From positions 51,949-115,948 of the forward strand of contig NZ_JAATVY010000020.1 of NCBI RefSeq assembly GCF_011947195.1: DNA of 64,000 bases, given 5' to 3'. Of this stretch, positions 1 to 9,785 are shown piece after piece (the stretch's first letter is position 1; each line of letters starts with the position of its first letter). The DNA is from Planosporangium thailandense. Lineage in GTDB: Bacteria; Actinomycetota; Actinomycetes; Mycobacteriales; Micromonosporaceae. Both the position numbers and the translations under genes were made by a program. The notes under the pieces are model-generated. The model was not told where the DNA came from and made no database searches. It saw nothing but the letters and a program-made list of their open reading frames with translations.

Positions 1-426
1 GGCCGCGACGAGGGTCTTCTCGACGAACGCGCCGATGCCCAGGGCCGGCGACAGTTCGGTGCCGTCGGCGAGCGTCATCTTCTGCTTGGCGTTGTGGGTG
101 TTGAAGCAGTACCACGGGCGGCCGCGCAGGCAGGCCCGGCACTGACCGCAGACGGCGCGCCAGTTGAGGACGACGAAGTCGCCGGGGGCCACCTCGGTGA
201 CGCCCTCGCCGACCGCCTCGACCACGCCGGCTGCCTCGTGGCCGAGCAGGAACGGGAAGTCGTCGTTGATGCCGCCCTCGCGGTAGTGCAGGTCGGTGTG
301 GCAGACGCCGCACGCCTGTACCTTCACCAGCGCCTCGCCCGGACCCGGGTCCGGCACGATGATCGTCTCGACCGAGACCGGGGCGCCCTTGCTTAGGGCG
401 ACGACTCCGCGTACCTCGTGTGCCAT
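1..426 (-). CDS. mscR: S-(hydroxymethyl)mycothiol dehydrogenase, N-terminal part (runs off the left edge)
   Basis: Zinc-dependent alcohol dehydrogenase of the mycothiol-dependent formaldehyde dehydrogenase type, which oxidises the formaldehyde-mycothiol adduct to the formate-level product. Only the first ~142 residues are in the window. Visible are the catalytic-zinc Cys42 in ACGVCHTD, His63-Glu64 in LLGHEAAG, and the cysteines of the structural-zinc lobe (CGQCRAC, then WYC). The order and wording of these motifs match actinobacterial MscR/AdhE2 closely. The ATG at 426 has AGGAG about 10 bases upstream. It lies 51 bp downstream of purU on the same strand, so it probably belongs to the glyA-purU-mscR operon and removes formaldehyde released by methyl-group oxidation. 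The remainder of the gene, and any further genes of the operon, lie outside the window. Confidence 0.85.
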   Translation of the reverse strand, partial: MAHEVRGVVALSKGAPVSVETIIVPDPGPGEALVKVQACGVCHTDLHYREGGINDDFPFLLGHEAAGVVEAVGEGVTEVAPGDFVVLNWRAVCGQCRACLRGRPWYCFNTHNAKQKMTLADGTELSPALGIGAFVEKTLVAA

Positions 427-477
427 CGACGTTGTGCTCCTGTTCAAGAAAATTGGTTACGCGTCGAACGGGTTCAG

Positions 478-1350
478 TTACCGGAAGACCACTGTACGGT
501 TCCCATTAAGTAGGACGCGCCGCTCCACGATCGCCTGGACGGCGTGGGCCAGCGCCAGGCACTCGACCTCACGGCCGATCGCGGTCAGCTCGGCGGGGGT
601 CTTGGTGTGGTCTACCCGCACGACCTCCTGCTCGATGATGGGTCCCTCGTCGAGGTCCGAGGTGACGAAGTGCGCCGTCGCTCCGATCAGCTTCACCCCT
701 CGGGCGTACGCCTGGTGGTACGGCCGGGCGCCGGCGAAGCTGGGCAGGAACGAGTGGTGGATGTTCACCGCCCGGCCGGCGAGGGCGTCGCACAGCTCCG
801 GCGACAGCACCTGCATGTACCGGGCCAGCACCACCAGGTCGACCTGGTGCTCGGCGACGATCTCCAGCAGGCGCTCCTCGGCCTGGGGTTTCGTCTCCGG
901 GGTGACCGGCACGTGGTAGTACGGCAGCTTGTGGGACGCCGCCAGGTCGGCGAAGTCGGGGTGGTTGGAGACGATGCCGACGATCTCGGCGTTCAGCGAT
1001 CCGATGCTCCACCGGAACAGCAGGTCGTTGAGGCAGTGCCCGAGACGGGAGACCATCAGCAGCAGGCGCGGCCGGTCGTCGACGGCGTGGATGCCCCACT
1101 CCATGTCGGGGCGGGCCGCGCTCGCGGCGAACCGGGCCCGCAGCGCGGCGACATCGAGGTCGATGCCTGGGCGCCGGAACTGGATCCGCAGGAAGAAGCG
1201 GCCGGAGTCCCGGTCGCCGAACTGCTGGCTCTCCATGATGTCGCAGTCGTTTGCGACGAGGAAGCCGGTGACCGAGTGCACGATGCCCGGCCGGTCCTCG
1301 CAGGTGAGCGTGAAGACGAATTCGCGTGCCTGTTCGGTCATGACGGTCAC
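478..1350 (-). CDS. purU: formyltetrahydrofolate deformylase
   Basis: Hydrolyses 10-formyl-THF to formate and THF, draining the one-carbon pool. The 290-residue protein has an N-terminal ACT-type domain (about residues 10-85, starting [19 protein letters not shown]) and a C-terminal formyltransferase fold with [10 protein letters not shown] and, later, [12 protein letters not shown], which supply the Asn/His/Asp active-site set. The GTG start at 1350 overlaps the glyA stop in a GTGA junction; an in-frame ATG at 1341 is an alternative. Coupling to glyA and proximity to mscR fit a role in handling one-carbon units from choline, betaine and sarcosine breakdown, rather than purine synthesis alone. 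Confidence 0.93.
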   Translation of the reverse strand: MTVMTEQAREFVFTLTCEDRPGIVHSVTGFLVANDCDIMESQQFGDRDSGRFFLRIQFRRPGIDLDVAALRARFAASAARPDMEWGIHAVDDRPRLLLMVSRLGHCLNDLLFRWSIGSLNAEIVGIVSNHPDFADLAASHKLPYYHVPVTPETKPQAEERLLEIVAEHQVDLVVLARYMQVLSPELCDALAGRAVNIHHSFLPSFAGARPYHQAYARGVKLIGATAHFVTSDLDEGPIIEQEVVRVDHTKTPAELTAIGREVECLALAHAVQAIVERRVLLNGNRTVVFR

Positions 1351-2633
1351 AGTTCCGCGTAGAGCGGGTGGCGACGGGCCAGGTCGGCGACGCGGGCGCG
1401 CAGCTTCTCGCCGAGCGCCTCGTCGAACGCGGGCTGGAGCGCGGTGGCGATCACGTCGGCCACCTCACGGAAGTCCTCGGCGCCGAAGCCGCGGGTGGCC
1501 AGCGCCGGCGTGCCGATACGCAGCCCCGAGGTGACCATCGGCGGGCGGGGGTCGAACGGTACCGCGTTGCGGTTGACGGTGATGCCGATGTGGTGCAGCC
1601 GGTCCTCGGCCTGCTTGCCGTCGAGTTCGGAGTCGCGCAGGTCGACCAGGACCAGGTGCACGTCGGTACCGCCGGTGAGCACTTTGACCCCCGCGGCCGG
1701 GTCGGTGGCGGTGAGCCGGTCGGCCAGGATCTGGGCGCCTTCGAGGGTGCGCTGCTGCCGCTCGCGGAAGGGTTGCGACGCGGCGACCTTGAAGGCGACC
1801 GCCTTCGCCGCGATGACGTGCTCGAGGGGGCCGCCCTGCTGGCCGGGGAACACGGCGGAGGCGATCTTCTTGCCCAGGTCGGGGTCGGCGCTGAGGATGA
1901 CGCCGCCACGCGGGCCGCCGAGCGTCTTGTGGGTGGTCGTGGTGACCACGTGGGCGTGCGGCACGGGGCTGGGGTGCAGCCCGGCGGCGACCAGGCCGGC
2001 GAAGTGCGCCATGTCCACCATGAGGTAGGCGCCGACCTCGTCGGCGATCCGGCGGAAGTGCGCGAAGTCGAGCTGGCGCGGGTACGCCGACCAGCCGGCG
2101 ATGATGAGCTTGGGCCGGTGCTCGCGCGCCAGCCGCTCCACCTCGTCCATGTCGACCAGGCAGTCGGACTCACGGACGTGGTACGCGACGACGTTGTAGA
2201 GCTTGCCGGAGAAGTTGATGCGCATGCCGTGCGTCAGGTGCCCGCCGTGCGCGAGGTCGAGGCCGAGGATCGTGTCCCCGGGGGTCAGCAGCGCCATCAT
2301 CGCGGCGGCGTTGGCCTGTGCGCCCGAGTGCGGCTGCACGTTGGCGTACTCCGCGCCGAACAGCGCCTTCACCCGGTCGATCGCCAACTGCTCGGTGACG
2401 TCGACGTACTCGCAGCCCCCGTAGTAGCGGCGGCCCGGGTAACCCTCGGCATACTTGTTGGTCAGCACCGATCCCTGGGCTTCCATGACCGCGCGCGGAG
2501 CGAAGTTCTCCGAAGCGATCATCTCCAGCGTCGTCTGCTGGCGTCGTAGCTCCTGGTCGACCGCGTGGGCGACCTCCGGATCGAGCTCGGCGAGTGGCAG
2601 ATCGAGCAGCGTGCGGGAATCGACATGGACCAT
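1347..2633 (-). CDS. glyA: serine hydroxymethyltransferase
   Basis: PLP enzyme interconverting glycine plus 5,10-methylene-THF with serine plus THF. The 428-residue protein has the family N-terminus ([11 protein letters not shown]), the substrate/PLP region ([13 protein letters not shown]) and the PLP-lysine motif [14 protein letters not shown]. An open frame extends to 2693, but the ATG at 2633 is the better start because AAGGAG lies 8 bases upstream and MVHVDS is a normal N-terminus. It is the first gene of the minus-strand glyA-purU-mscR operon. In this context it would turn glycine and methylene-THF, both products of sarcosine oxidase, into serine. It may be a catabolic copy rather than the housekeeping one. 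Confidence 0.93.
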   Translation of the reverse strand: MVHVDSRTLLDLPLAELDPEVAHAVDQELRRQQTTLEMIASENFAPRAVMEAQGSVLTNKYAEGYPGRRYYGGCEYVDVTEQLAIDRVKALFGAEYANVQPHSGAQANAAAMMALLTPGDTILGLDLAHGGHLTHGMRINFSGKLYNVVAYHVRESDCLVDMDEVERLAREHRPKLIIAGWSAYPRQLDFAHFRRIADEVGAYLMVDMAHFAGLVAAGLHPSPVPHAHVVTTTTHKTLGGPRGGVILSADPDLGKKIASAVFPGQQGGPLEHVIAAKAVAFKVAASQPFRERQQRTLEGAQILADRLTATDPAAGVKVLTGGTDVHLVLVDLRDSELDGKQAEDRLHHIGITVNRNAVPFDPRPPMVTSGLRIGTPALATRGFGAEDFREVADVIATALQPAFDEALGEKLRARVADLARRHPLYAEL

Positions 2634-2679
2634 GAACTGACTCCTTCGCGGTGACCAACAGTTGCACCATACGATGCGC

Positions 2680-2696
2680 GTTGCGTAAAGCACAAC
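2680..2696. promoter_or_regulatory. candidate IclR operator, copy 1 (glyA promoter)
   Basis: GTTGCGTAAAGCACAAC, an imperfect dyad with GTTGnG/CnCAAC arms, sits about 47 bp upstream of the glyA start and just downstream of the iclR stop. Related 17-18 bp sequences occur at 3607, 3626, 7134, 21146 and 21165, always ahead of choline/sarcosine genes. Binding by the IclR protein is inferred. Confidence 0.5.
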
Positions 2697-2715
2697 GCCG
2701 TACCCGAAGATTCCC

Positions 2716-3507
2716 TCAGCCGAAGAAGCCCATCTGCGCGCTCACCTCGTTGGCGGCAGCGACGACGTGCTGCGCGATCCTCGGGAACTCGTCCGGGGGC
2801 AGGCGGTAGGCGGGGCCCGAGACACTCAGCGCCGCGATCACAGTACCGTCAGCGCCCCGCACCGGCGCGGCGACCGCGTTCAAACCGACCTCGTACTCCT
2901 CGGCGGTGCAGCCCCAGCCGAGCGCCTTGATCTGGTCCAGCTCGAGCGCGAGCACCTGCGGGTCGGTGATGGTGGCGGCGGTGAACCGTTCGAGGGGCTG
3001 GGCGAGGATGCGGGCGCGCTCACTGGCGGACGCGTACGCGACGAGCACCTTCCCACTCGACGTGGCGTGCAGCGGCGTCTGCTGGCCGACCCAGTTGTAG
3101 CTGGCGACCGACGACGCGCCGAGGGCCTGGGTGACGTTCACCGCCCGGTCGGCGTCGCGGATCGCGATGTTGACGGTCTCGCCCAGGGCGGCAGCGAGCC
3201 GGTCGCACGCCACGCGACTCTGTCGGGTCAGGTCGAGCTGGGCGGTGATGGCGCCGGCCAACCGCACGATCCCGAAGCCGAGCCGGTAGTTGCCCCGCTC
3301 CTCGGCCTGCTCGACGAAGCCGCGGTTTTCCAGGACGGCCAGGAGCCGGAACGCGGTGGACTTGTGTACGCCAAGCTCCTTGCCGATGTCGGTGACACCC
3401 GCTTCGCCCCGGCGCGCCAGGATTTCGAGAATATTGAGTGCACGGTCGACGGACTGGACGAGGGCGGGACCGGCGTCACCCGGCCTGGAGTCGACAGAGT
3501 TGCTCAT
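2716..3507 (-). CDS. IclR-family transcriptional regulator
   Basis: The 263-residue protein has an N-terminal winged helix (about residues 16-75; [14 protein letters not shown], then [28 protein letters not shown]) and a C-terminal IclR effector domain ([33 protein letters not shown]). The ATG at 3507 is chosen because the longer frame upstream only reads antisense to the reductase gene. It sits between glyA and the divergent ferredoxin reductase gene, in the middle of the left catabolic block, so it is the likely regulator of choline/betaine catabolism. The effector is unknown. Six copies of a GTTGCGTA-type motif in the surrounding promoters are its candidate operators. Confidence 0.85.
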   Translation of the reverse strand: MSNSVDSRPGDAGPALVQSVDRALNILEILARRGEAGVTDIGKELGVHKSTAFRLLAVLENRGFVEQAEERGNYRLGFGIVRLAGAITAQLDLTRQSRVACDRLAAALGETVNIAIRDADRAVNVTQALGASSVASYNWVGQQTPLHATSSGKVLVAYASASERARILAQPLERFTAATITDPQVLALELDQIKALGWGCTAEEYEVGLNAVAAPVRGADGTVIAALSVSGPAYRLPPDEFPRIAQHVVAAANEVSAQMGFFG

Positions 3508-3606
3508 GGCGCAACCGTAAGCGAAATCCGACGATATCGCGAGGTCCACCCACCGTGTAAAGAGCCGGTTTCGTGTCTTGACTAGGCCCGAGCCTGCGTG
3601 CACGCT

Positions 3607-3624
3607 GTTGCGTAATTCACGAAC
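3607..3624. promoter_or_regulatory. candidate IclR operator, copy 2
   Basis: GTTGCGTAATTCACGAAC, one base longer than the other copies, lies in the iclR/ferredoxin-reductase intergenic region about 58 bp upstream of the reductase start and directly beside copy 3. A weak TTGACT hexamer at 3578 may belong to the promoter it overlaps. Confidence 0.45.
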
Positions 3625-3625
3625 C

Positions 3626-3642
3626 GTTTCGTATGTCACAAC
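3626..3642. promoter_or_regulatory. candidate IclR operator, copy 3
   Basis: GTTTCGTATGTCACAAC, one base after copy 2, so the reductase promoter carries a tandem pair in the same orientation. It keeps the CGTA core and the CACAAC right arm. Confidence 0.45.
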
Positions 3643-3681
3643 GGAGCGGTTCGACGCCTGTCGCGATTCGGAGGTACCGGC

Positions 3682-4869
3682 GTGAAACGGACGATCGCGA
3701 TCGTCGGTGCCTCCCTCGCCGGCCTGTCGGCCGCCCGTGCCCTCCGTGACCAGTCCTACGACGGGACGATCATCGCGATCGGCGCCGAGCGGCACGAGCC
3801 GTACGACCGGCCGCCGCTGTCGAAAGACTTCCTGACCGGCGCGATGGCCGCGGCCGACCTGGCGCTGGGCGCGCCCGACGAGGACCTCGACGTGCAGTGG
3901 CGGCTCGGCGTCCCCGCCGTACGCCTGTCCGCGGCCGACCGCAGCATCACCCTCGCCGACGGCGATGAGATCCGCGTCGACGGCGTCATCGTCGCGACCG
4001 GTTCCCGGGCCCGGCCGCTGCCGGGCACGGGAGGCCTCGAAGGCGTGCACACCCTGCGCACCCTCGACGACGCGATCGCGCTGCGGTCCGACCTCACCGC
4101 CGGCCGCCGACTCGTCGTGATCGGCGCCGGCTTCATCGGCGCCGAGGTCGCCTCCAGCGCCCGCTCGCTCGACCTCGACGTCACCGTCGTCGAAGCCCTC
4201 CCCACGCCGCTCGCCGGGGCGCTCGGCGTCGAGATGGGCGCGATCTGCGCGGGCCTGCACGCCGACCACGGCGTACGCCTGCTGACCGGCGTCGGCGTCG
4301 CCCGACTGGCCGGCTCGTCCCGGGTCGAGGCGGTCGAACTGGCCGACGGCACCCGACTGCCCGCCGACGTCGTGGTGGTCGGCATCGGGGCCCAGCCGAA
4401 CGTGGAGTGGCTGGCCAACTCCGGCCTCGAGATCGCCGGCGGGGTCGTCACCGACGCGACCGGCGCGACCAACCTGCCCGGCGTCGTCGCCACCGGCGAC
4501 TGCGCGGTGTCGTACCGCCCGTACACCGGCGCCAGCGTCCGCAACGAGCACTGGACCCACGCGCTCGAGCACCCGGCCACCGCCGTCGCGACCCTGCTCG
4601 GCAGCGCCACCGCGCCCCGCCGCCCGGGTTCGGACGTCCCCTACTTCTGGTCCGACCAGTACGGCGTACGTATCCAGTTCGCCGGCCACCGCGAGGAAGG
4701 CGACCCGGTACGGGTCGTGGAAGGCGATCCGGACCAGCGCAGCTTCCTCGCCGTGTACGAGCGCGACGGCCGGCCCGTCGCGGTACTCGGCCTGAACCAG
4801 CCCAGACTGTTCACCCGGTGGCGGCGTCAACTGCGCACGCCGGATCAGGCCGCGCTGTCCGCCTCATGA
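3682..4869 (+). CDS. FAD-dependent ferredoxin reductase (rhodocoxin/putidaredoxin-reductase type)
   Basis: Moves electrons from NAD(P)H to a small ferredoxin. The 395-residue protein begins with an FAD-binding Rossmann motif (IAIVGASLAGLSAARAL), contains HEPYDRPPLSKDFL typical of this group, a central NAD-binding motif (VVIGAGFIGAEVASSA, about residues 148-163), a second FAD motif ending GVVATGDCA, and a C-terminal reductase domain. GTG start at 3682 with GGAGG seven bases upstream. The next gene is a Rieske ferredoxin, so the two form an electron-transfer pair. Such pairs normally feed a Rieske oxygenase or P450; none is in the window. A betaine demethylase oxygenase encoded elsewhere is a plausible partner, by inference only. 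Confidence 0.85.
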   Translation: MKRTIAIVGASLAGLSAARALRDQSYDGTIIAIGAERHEPYDRPPLSKDFLTGAMAAADLALGAPDEDLDVQWRLGVPAVRLSAADRSITLADGDEIRVDGVIVATGSRARPLPGTGGLEGVHTLRTLDDAIALRSDLTAGRRLVVIGAGFIGAEVASSARSLDLDVTVVEALPTPLAGALGVEMGAICAGLHADHGVRLLTGVGVARLAGSSRVEAVELADGTRLPADVVVVGIGAQPNVEWLANSGLEIAGGVVTDATGATNLPGVVATGDCAVSYRPYTGASVRNEHWTHALEHPATAVATLLGSATAPRRPGSDVPYFWSDQYGVRIQFAGHREEGDPVRVVEGDPDQRSFLAVYERDGRPVAVLGLNQPRLFTRWRRQLRTPDQAALSAS

Positions 4870-4903
4870 CGACGTCCGCGTCGCGCTGACCGTCCACATC
4901 GAA

Positions 4904-4954
4904 CTGAACTTCACGACGCACTGAACTCCACGACGCACTGAACTCCACATCGCA
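4904..4954. repeat. three 17-bp tandem repeats
   Basis: Three contiguous 17-bp units (CTGAACTCCACGACGCA and two one- or two-base variants) at 4904, 4921 and 4938 fill half of the reductase-Rieske gap, just before the Rieske gene's ribosome site. There is no coding potential. Confidence 0.85.
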
Positions 4955-4978
4955 CCGAGCGCATCAGGAGCCCATACG

Positions 4979-5332
4979 ATGCAACCCGTTTGTCCCCTCA
5001 GCGCCATCCCGCGCGGTGAAGCCTTCCGGTGGGACGTCGAACCCCCCGTCGCGATCTTCCACACCGAGGACGGCGAGGTGTTCGCGATCGACGACACGTG
5101 TACCCACCAGGACGCCTCCCTGGCGGACGGCTGGCTGGAAGGCTGCGAGGTCGAGTGCCCGCTGCACGCGTCGCGGTTCGACCTGCGGACCGGAAAGGTG
5201 GACGCGCCGCCGGCCAAGAAGCCGGTGCGCACGCACGGAGTCGAGGTGATCGACGGGGTGGTCCACGTCGGCCTCTCCGACGAGGAGCCGAACCTCCCAC
5301 CGAGCATGGCCACCAACAACGAGGCGAAGTGA
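4979..5332 (+). CDS. Rieske [2Fe-2S] ferredoxin
   Basis: Small 117-residue electron carrier. The cluster ligands are Cys41 and His43 (CTHQDASL) and Cys60 and His63 (CPLHAS), with spacing usual for bacterial dioxygenase-type Rieske ferredoxins. It is soluble, with no signal peptide or oxygenase domain. ATG with CAGGAG eight bases upstream; the next gene starts seven bases after its stop. It is flanked by its probable reductase and a choline-dehydrogenase-like flavoenzyme. It could serve an unlinked Rieske demethylase or, less conventionally, accept electrons from the neighbouring dehydrogenase. Confidence 0.9.
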   Translation: MQPVCPLSAIPRGEAFRWDVEPPVAIFHTEDGEVFAIDDTCTHQDASLADGWLEGCEVECPLHASRFDLRTGKVDAPPAKKPVRTHGVEVIDGVVHVGLSDEEPNLPPSMATNNEAK

Positions 5333-5339
5333 GGCTGAT

Positions 5340-6998
5340 ATGACGTCACCGCGGTACGACTTCGTCATCGTCGGCGGCGGTTCGGCGGGCAGCGCGCTCG
5401 CCAACCGGCTGTCGGCCGACCCGAACAACAAGGTGCTGGTGCTCGAGGCGGGACGGCCCGACTACCGCTGGGACGTCTTCATCCACATGCCGGCGGCGCT
5501 GACGTACCCGATCGGCAGCCGGTTCTACGACTGGAAGTACGAGTCCGAGCCCGAGCCGTACATGCACAACCGGCGCATCTACCACGCCCGGGGCAAGGTG
5601 CTCGGCGGGTCGAGCAGCATCAACGGCATGATCTTCCAGCGGGGCAACCCCATGGACTACGAGCGCTGGGGCGCCGACCCGGGCATGGGGACCTGGGACT
5701 ACGCGCACTGCCTGCCGTACTTCAAGAAGATGGAGAACTGCCTGGCCGCCGACCCCGACGACCCGTACCGGGGGCACGACGGCCCGCTGGTCCTGGAGCG
5801 CGGCCCCGCCACCAACCCGCTGTTCGGCGCGATGATCGAGGCTGGCCGGCAGGCCGGGTACCCGATCACCAGCGACGTCAACGGCGAACAGCAGGAGGGC
5901 TTCGCCAGGTTCGACCGCAACATCCGTAACGGCCGGCGGCTGTCGGCGGCGCGGGCGTACCTGCACCCGGTGATGAACCGGCCCAACCTGGAGGTGCGCA
6001 CCCGGGCGTTCGTCACCCGCGTCCTCTTCGACGGCACCCGCGCCGTGGGCGTGGAGTACACCAAGGGCAAGGGCGCGCCGCGCCGGGTGTACGCCGGGGA
6101 CGTCATCCTCTGCGGCGGCGCGATCAATACGCCGCAGATCCTGCAGCTGTCCGGTGTGGGCAACGCCGACGAGCTGCGCGCGCTGGGCATCGACCCGGTC
6201 CACCACCTGCCCGGTGTCGGCGAGAACCTCCAGGACCACCTCGAGGTCTACGTCCAGTACGCGTGCACCCAGCCGGTGTCGATGCAGCCGTACCTGGCGA
6301 AGTGGCGCGCACCCTGGATCGGCGCGCAATGGCTGTTCGCGCGCACAGGTCCGGCGGCCACCAACCACTTCGAGGCCGGCGGCTTCGTCCGCAGCAACAA
6401 CGAGGTGGCGTACCCGAACCTGATGTTCCATTTCCTGCCGATCGCGATCCGCTACGACGGCTCGTCGCCGGCGGGTGGCCACGGATTCCAGGTCCACGTG
6501 GGCCCGATGTACTCCGACGCCCGCGGCACCGTGAAGATCAAGAGCCGCGACCCGCGGGTACACCCGGCGCTGCGCTTCAACTACCTGTCGACCGAGCAGG
6601 ACCGGCGCGAGTGGGTGGAGGCGATCCGGGTCTCCCGCGACATCCTCAACCAGCCCGCGCTGGGCCCCTACAACGGTGGTGAGATCTCGCCCGGCCCGTC
6701 GGTGCAGACGGACGAGGAGATCCTCGACTGGGTGGCCAAGGAGGGCGAGACCGCGCTGCACCCGTCCTGCACGGCCAGGATGGGCACCGACGAGATGTCG
6801 GTCGTGGACCCGCTCACCATGCGGGTGCACGGCCTGACGGGCCTGCGCGTGGTGGACGCCTCGGCGATGCCGTACGTCACCAACGGCAACATCTACGCCC
6901 CCGTAATGATGGTGGCGGAGAAGGCCGCGGACCTCATCCTGGAGAACACGCCGCTGCCCCCGGCCACCGTCGGCTTCTACCGTCACCAGCACAGCTGA
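5340..6998 (+). CDS. betA: GMC oxidoreductase, choline dehydrogenase type
   Basis: FAD enzyme predicted to oxidise choline to betaine aldehyde. The 552-residue length is that of BetA. It shows the N-terminal FAD motif ([17 protein letters not shown]), the GMC signature region ([20 protein letters not shown]), a second signature ([15 protein letters not shown]), and the C-terminal catalytic pair: His in [10 protein letters not shown] and Asn in [10 protein letters not shown]. The substrate is inferred from neighbours (aldehyde dehydrogenase, betaine importer, sarcosine oxidase); GMC enzymes also oxidise other alcohols, so choline is likely but not certain. It is part of the reductase-Rieske-betA transcription unit and is followed by a long hairpin before betB. 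Confidence 0.82.
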   Translation: MTSPRYDFVIVGGGSAGSALANRLSADPNNKVLVLEAGRPDYRWDVFIHMPAALTYPIGSRFYDWKYESEPEPYMHNRRIYHARGKVLGGSSSINGMIFQRGNPMDYERWGADPGMGTWDYAHCLPYFKKMENCLAADPDDPYRGHDGPLVLERGPATNPLFGAMIEAGRQAGYPITSDVNGEQQEGFARFDRNIRNGRRLSAARAYLHPVMNRPNLEVRTRAFVTRVLFDGTRAVGVEYTKGKGAPRRVYAGDVILCGGAINTPQILQLSGVGNADELRALGIDPVHHLPGVGENLQDHLEVYVQYACTQPVSMQPYLAKWRAPWIGAQWLFARTGPAATNHFEAGGFVRSNNEVAYPNLMFHFLPIAIRYDGSSPAGGHGFQVHVGPMYSDARGTVKIKSRDPRVHPALRFNYLSTEQDRREWVEAIRVSRDILNQPALGPYNGGEISPGPSVQTDEEILDWVAKEGETALHPSCTARMGTDEMSVVDPLTMRVHGLTGLRVVDASAMPYVTNGNIYAPVMMVAEKAADLILENTPLPPATVGFYRHQHS

Positions 6999-7007
6999 CC
7001 TGCGGAC

Positions 7008-7057
7008 GTCGTCCTGCCCGCCTGCAGCGGTCCGCGGCCGCCGACAGGCAGGACGAC
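7008..7057 (+). terminator. hairpin after betA (possible terminator)
   Basis: A perfect 11-bp inverted repeat (GTCGTCCTGCC / GGCAGGACGAC, 7008-7018 and 7047-7057) with a 28-nt GC-rich loop begins ten bases after the betA stop. There is no T-run, so it may be a terminator or a transcript-stabilising structure. Confidence 0.45.
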
Positions 7058-7133
7058 CGGCCGGAATATCACCGGCACCCCCTTGACGCCGCTCCCCCAC
7101 CGGGGAAGGGTGGTGTTTCTCACTAAGCGGGTT

Positions 7134-7150
7134 AATGCGTAAGACGCAAC
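7134..7150. promoter_or_regulatory. candidate IclR operator, copy 4 (betB promoter)
   Basis: AATGCGTAAGACGCAAC, about 41 bp upstream of the betB start. It keeps the TGCGTA core and a CGCAAC right arm like the other copies and suggests betB has its own promoter. Confidence 0.45.
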
Positions 7151-7190
7151 TGAACAGGCGCCCGACGAGTGGGCGCACCTTGGAGCCCAT

Positions 7191-8660
7191 GTGAAACATT
7201 TGTTCATCGGCGGTGAGTGGCGCGAACCGGTTGCCGGCGGCAGCCGCGAGATCCGCTGCCCCGCTGACGGCAGCCTGGTAGCCACCGTCGCCGAGGCGAC
7301 CGGCGAGGACACGCTCGCCGCCATCGCCGCCGCACGGCGCGCGTTCGACGAGGGGCCGTGGCCCCGCACGCCCGAGCGCGAGCGCGGCGACCTGCTGCTG
7401 CGCGTCGCCGACCTGCTGCAGCGCGACAAGAACGAGCTCGCCCGCGCGGAGGCGCTCGACACCGGCAAGCGCCTGGTCGAGGCCGAGTACGACATCGACG
7501 ACGTCACCGCCTGCTTCCGGTACTACGGCGGCATCGCGGGCACCGACAGCGGGCGGGTCATCGACACCGGCCGCGCCGACGCAATCAGCCGGATCGTGCA
7601 CGAGCCGCTCGGCGTGTGCGGGCTCATCACCCCGTGGAACTACCCGCTCCTGCAGACGTCGTGGAAGGTCGCCCCGGCGCTCGCCGCCGGCAACACCTTC
7701 GTCCTCAAGCCCAGCGAGCTCACGCCGTCGACGGCGATCCTGCTCATGCGGCTGCTCGAGGAGGCCGGGCTGCCGGCCGGGGTCGCCAACCTGGTGCTGG
7801 GCGCGGGCGCCGAGGTCGGCGCGCCGCTGGGTGAGCACCCGGACGTCGATCTGGTGTCGTTCACCGGCAGCCTGCCGGTCGGTCGCAGCCTCATGGCCGC
7901 GGCCGCCAGGACGGTCAAGCGGGTGGCGCTCGAACTCGGCGGCAAGAACCCGAACATCGTGTTCGCCGACGCCGACTTCGACACCGCCGTCGACTTCGCG
8001 CTCACCGCGGTCTTCCTGCACTCCGGGCAGGTCTGCTCGGCCGGCGCGCGGCTGATCGTCGAGGAGTCCATCCACGACGCCTTCGTCGACGCCGTGGTCG
8101 ACCGCGCCCGGCGCATCCGGGTGGGCGGGCCGTTCGACGCCGAGGCCGAGACCGGCGCTCTCATCTCGGCCGCGCATCTGTCCAAGGTGGAGTCCTACGT
8201 GGTGGCCGGTATCGCCGAGGGCGCGACGCTGCGCTGCGGCGGCCGCCGCCCCGACGACCCCACCCTCAGCGGCGGCTACTTCTACCTGCCGACCGTGCTC
8301 GACAACTGCCACGCCGGCATGTCCGTCGTACGGGAGGAGTCCTTCGGCCCGGTCCTCACCGTCGAGACGTTCAACGGCGAGGACGAGGCCGTGCGCATCG
8401 GCAACGACACCGACTACGGCCTGGCCGGAGCGGTGTGGACACGCGACGCCGGCAAGGCGCAGCGGGTCGCGCAGCGGCTGCGCCACGGCACCGTCTGGAT
8501 CAACGACTACCACCCGTACGTCCCGCAGGCGGAGTGGGGCGGCTTCAAGCAGTCCGGTCTCGGCCGCGAGCTCGGCCCCACCGGCCTGGACGAGTACCGC
8601 GAGACCAAGCACATCTGGCAGAACATCGACCCCCGACCGCAGAACTGGTTCCGTGGCTAG
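7191..8660 (+). CDS. betB: betaine-aldehyde dehydrogenase-like NAD(P)-dependent aldehyde dehydrogenase
   Basis: Oxidises an aldehyde, predicted to be betaine aldehyde, to the acid. The 489-residue protein has all main ALDH motifs: the cofactor loop [26 protein letters not shown], the general-base Glu in LELGGKNPN, the nucleophilic Cys in [12 protein letters not shown], and EESFGPVL near the C-terminus. GTG at 7191 follows TGGAG; an ATG just before it reads straight into a stop. Its position between betA and the ProVWX importer supports glycine betaine formation. Closely related ALDHs act on other amino-aldehydes, so the substrate rests on context. Confidence 0.85.
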   Translation: MKHLFIGGEWREPVAGGSREIRCPADGSLVATVAEATGEDTLAAIAAARRAFDEGPWPRTPERERGDLLLRVADLLQRDKNELARAEALDTGKRLVEAEYDIDDVTACFRYYGGIAGTDSGRVIDTGRADAISRIVHEPLGVCGLITPWNYPLLQTSWKVAPALAAGNTFVLKPSELTPSTAILLMRLLEEAGLPAGVANLVLGAGAEVGAPLGEHPDVDLVSFTGSLPVGRSLMAAAARTVKRVALELGGKNPNIVFADADFDTAVDFALTAVFLHSGQVCSAGARLIVEESIHDAFVDAVVDRARRIRVGGPFDAEAETGALISAAHLSKVESYVVAGIAEGATLRCGGRRPDDPTLSGGYFYLPTVLDNCHAGMSVVREESFGPVLTVETFNGEDEAVRIGNDTDYGLAGAVWTRDAGKAQRVAQRLRHGTVWINDYHPYVPQAEWGGFKQSGLGRELGPTGLDEYRETKHIWQNIDPRPQNWFRG

Positions 8661-8705
8661 CGCGTAAGCGGTAGGCGACCGTCAACCCGCGACATGAGAG
8701 GCGTC

Positions 8706-9785
8706 ATGAGTACTGAGACGGCGGCGCCGCCGCGCCAGACCAAGACCGGAGGCCGCTCCCCGGTCATCTCGGTTCGGGATCTGTGGAAGGTCTTCGGACC
8801 GAACGCCGACAAGGTGCCGGGATCGCCGGAGCTGGCCGCGCTGTCCCGGCGCGAACTGATGGAGCGGGCACACTGCACCGCCGCGGTCCGGGAGGTCGGC
8901 TTCGACGTCGCCCCCGGCGAGGTCTTCGTCGTCATGGGGCTGTCCGGCTCCGGCAAGTCCACCCTGGTGCGATGTCTGACCCGGCTGGTCGAGCCGACGG
9001 CCGGCGAGGTCGTCTTCGAAGGCGAGGACATCCTGCACGTCGACGCCAAGCGGCTGCGCGACCTGCGCCGCCGCAAGTTCTCCATGGTGTTCCAGCACTT
9101 CGGCCTGCTGCCCTACCGCAAGGTCGTCGACAATGTCGCGTACGGGCTGGAGATCCGCGGTACCGGCCGTGCCGAGCGCACCCGCCGCGCCATGGAGGTC
9201 ATCGAGCTCGTCGGCCTCGGCGGCTACGAGAACTCGTACCCGAGCCAGCTCTCCGGCGGCATGCAGCAGCGGGTCGGGCTGGCCCGGGCCCTCGCGGGCG
9301 ACCCGGACGTGCTCTTCTTCGACGAGCCGTTCTCCGCCCTCGACCCGCTGATCCGCCGCGACATGCAGAACGAGGTCATCCGGCTGCACCGCGAGGTGGG
9401 CAAGACGATGGTCTTCATCACCCACGACCTGTCCGAGGCGCTGAAGCTGGGTGACCGGATCCTCATCATGCGCGACGGGCGCATGGTCCAGTGCGGTACC
9501 GGCGACGAACTGGTCGGCGCGCCGGCCGACGACTACGTCGCCGACTTCGTCAGCGACGTGCCCCGCTCCCATGTCCTCACGCTGCGCTGGATCATGCGGC
9601 AGCCCCGGCCCGACGACGTGCTCGACGGCCCGGAGCTGGGGCCGGACGTCATCGTCCGGGACGCGACCCGCGTGGTGCTCGGCGCGGAGAAGCCGGTGCG
9701 GGTGGTACAGGACGGCAAGCTGCTCGGCATCGTCGGCAACGAGGAGATCCTGGCCGTCGTGGCGGGCACCGAGGCCGGTGCCTGA
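8706..9785 (+). CDS. proV: glycine betaine/proline ABC transporter ATPase
   Basis: ATP-hydrolysing subunit of a quaternary-amine importer. It has Walker [10 protein letters not shown] (about residues 78-86), the ProV-type segment [19 protein letters not shown], the ABC signature [15 protein letters not shown], Walker [14 protein letters not shown] and a switch histidine in [11 protein letters not shown]-terminal tail of about 80 residues resembles one CBS-like unit, shorter than the paired CBS domains of E. coli ProV. The ATG at 8706 has GAGAGG close upstream; an in-frame ATG at 8694 is the alternative. The stop overlaps the proW start (TGATG). Confidence 0.93.
   Translation: MSTETAAPPRQTKTGGRSPVISVRDLWKVFGPNADKVPGSPELAALSRRELMERAHCTAAVREVGFDVAPGEVFVVMGLSGSGKSTLVRCLTRLVEPTAGEVVFEGEDILHVDAKRLRDLRRRKFSMVFQHFGLLPYRKVVDNVAYGLEIRGTGRAERTRRAMEVIELVGLGGYENSYPSQLSGGMQQRVGLARALAGDPDVLFFDEPFSALDPLIRRDMQNEVIRLHREVGKTMVFITHDLSEALKLGDRILIMRDGRMVQCGTGDELVGAPADDYVADFVSDVPRSHVLTLRWIMRQPRPDDVLDGPELGPDVIVRDATRVVLGAEKPVRVVQDGKLLGIVGNEEILAVVAGTEAGA

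Noticed and set aside
2634..2715. Glycine riboswitch before glyA
   Set aside because: The leader is too short and shows no paired aptamer core; only the GTTGCGTA motif is present.
3508..4830. N-terminal extension of the IclR frame
   Set aside because: It reads antisense to the ferredoxin reductase; the helix-turn-helix begins just after the ATG at 3507.
5346..8612. Very long minus-strand open frame (1088 codons)
   Set aside because: It is antisense to betA and betB, has Arg/Gly/His-biased composition with no domain, and arises from high third-position GC on the plus strand.
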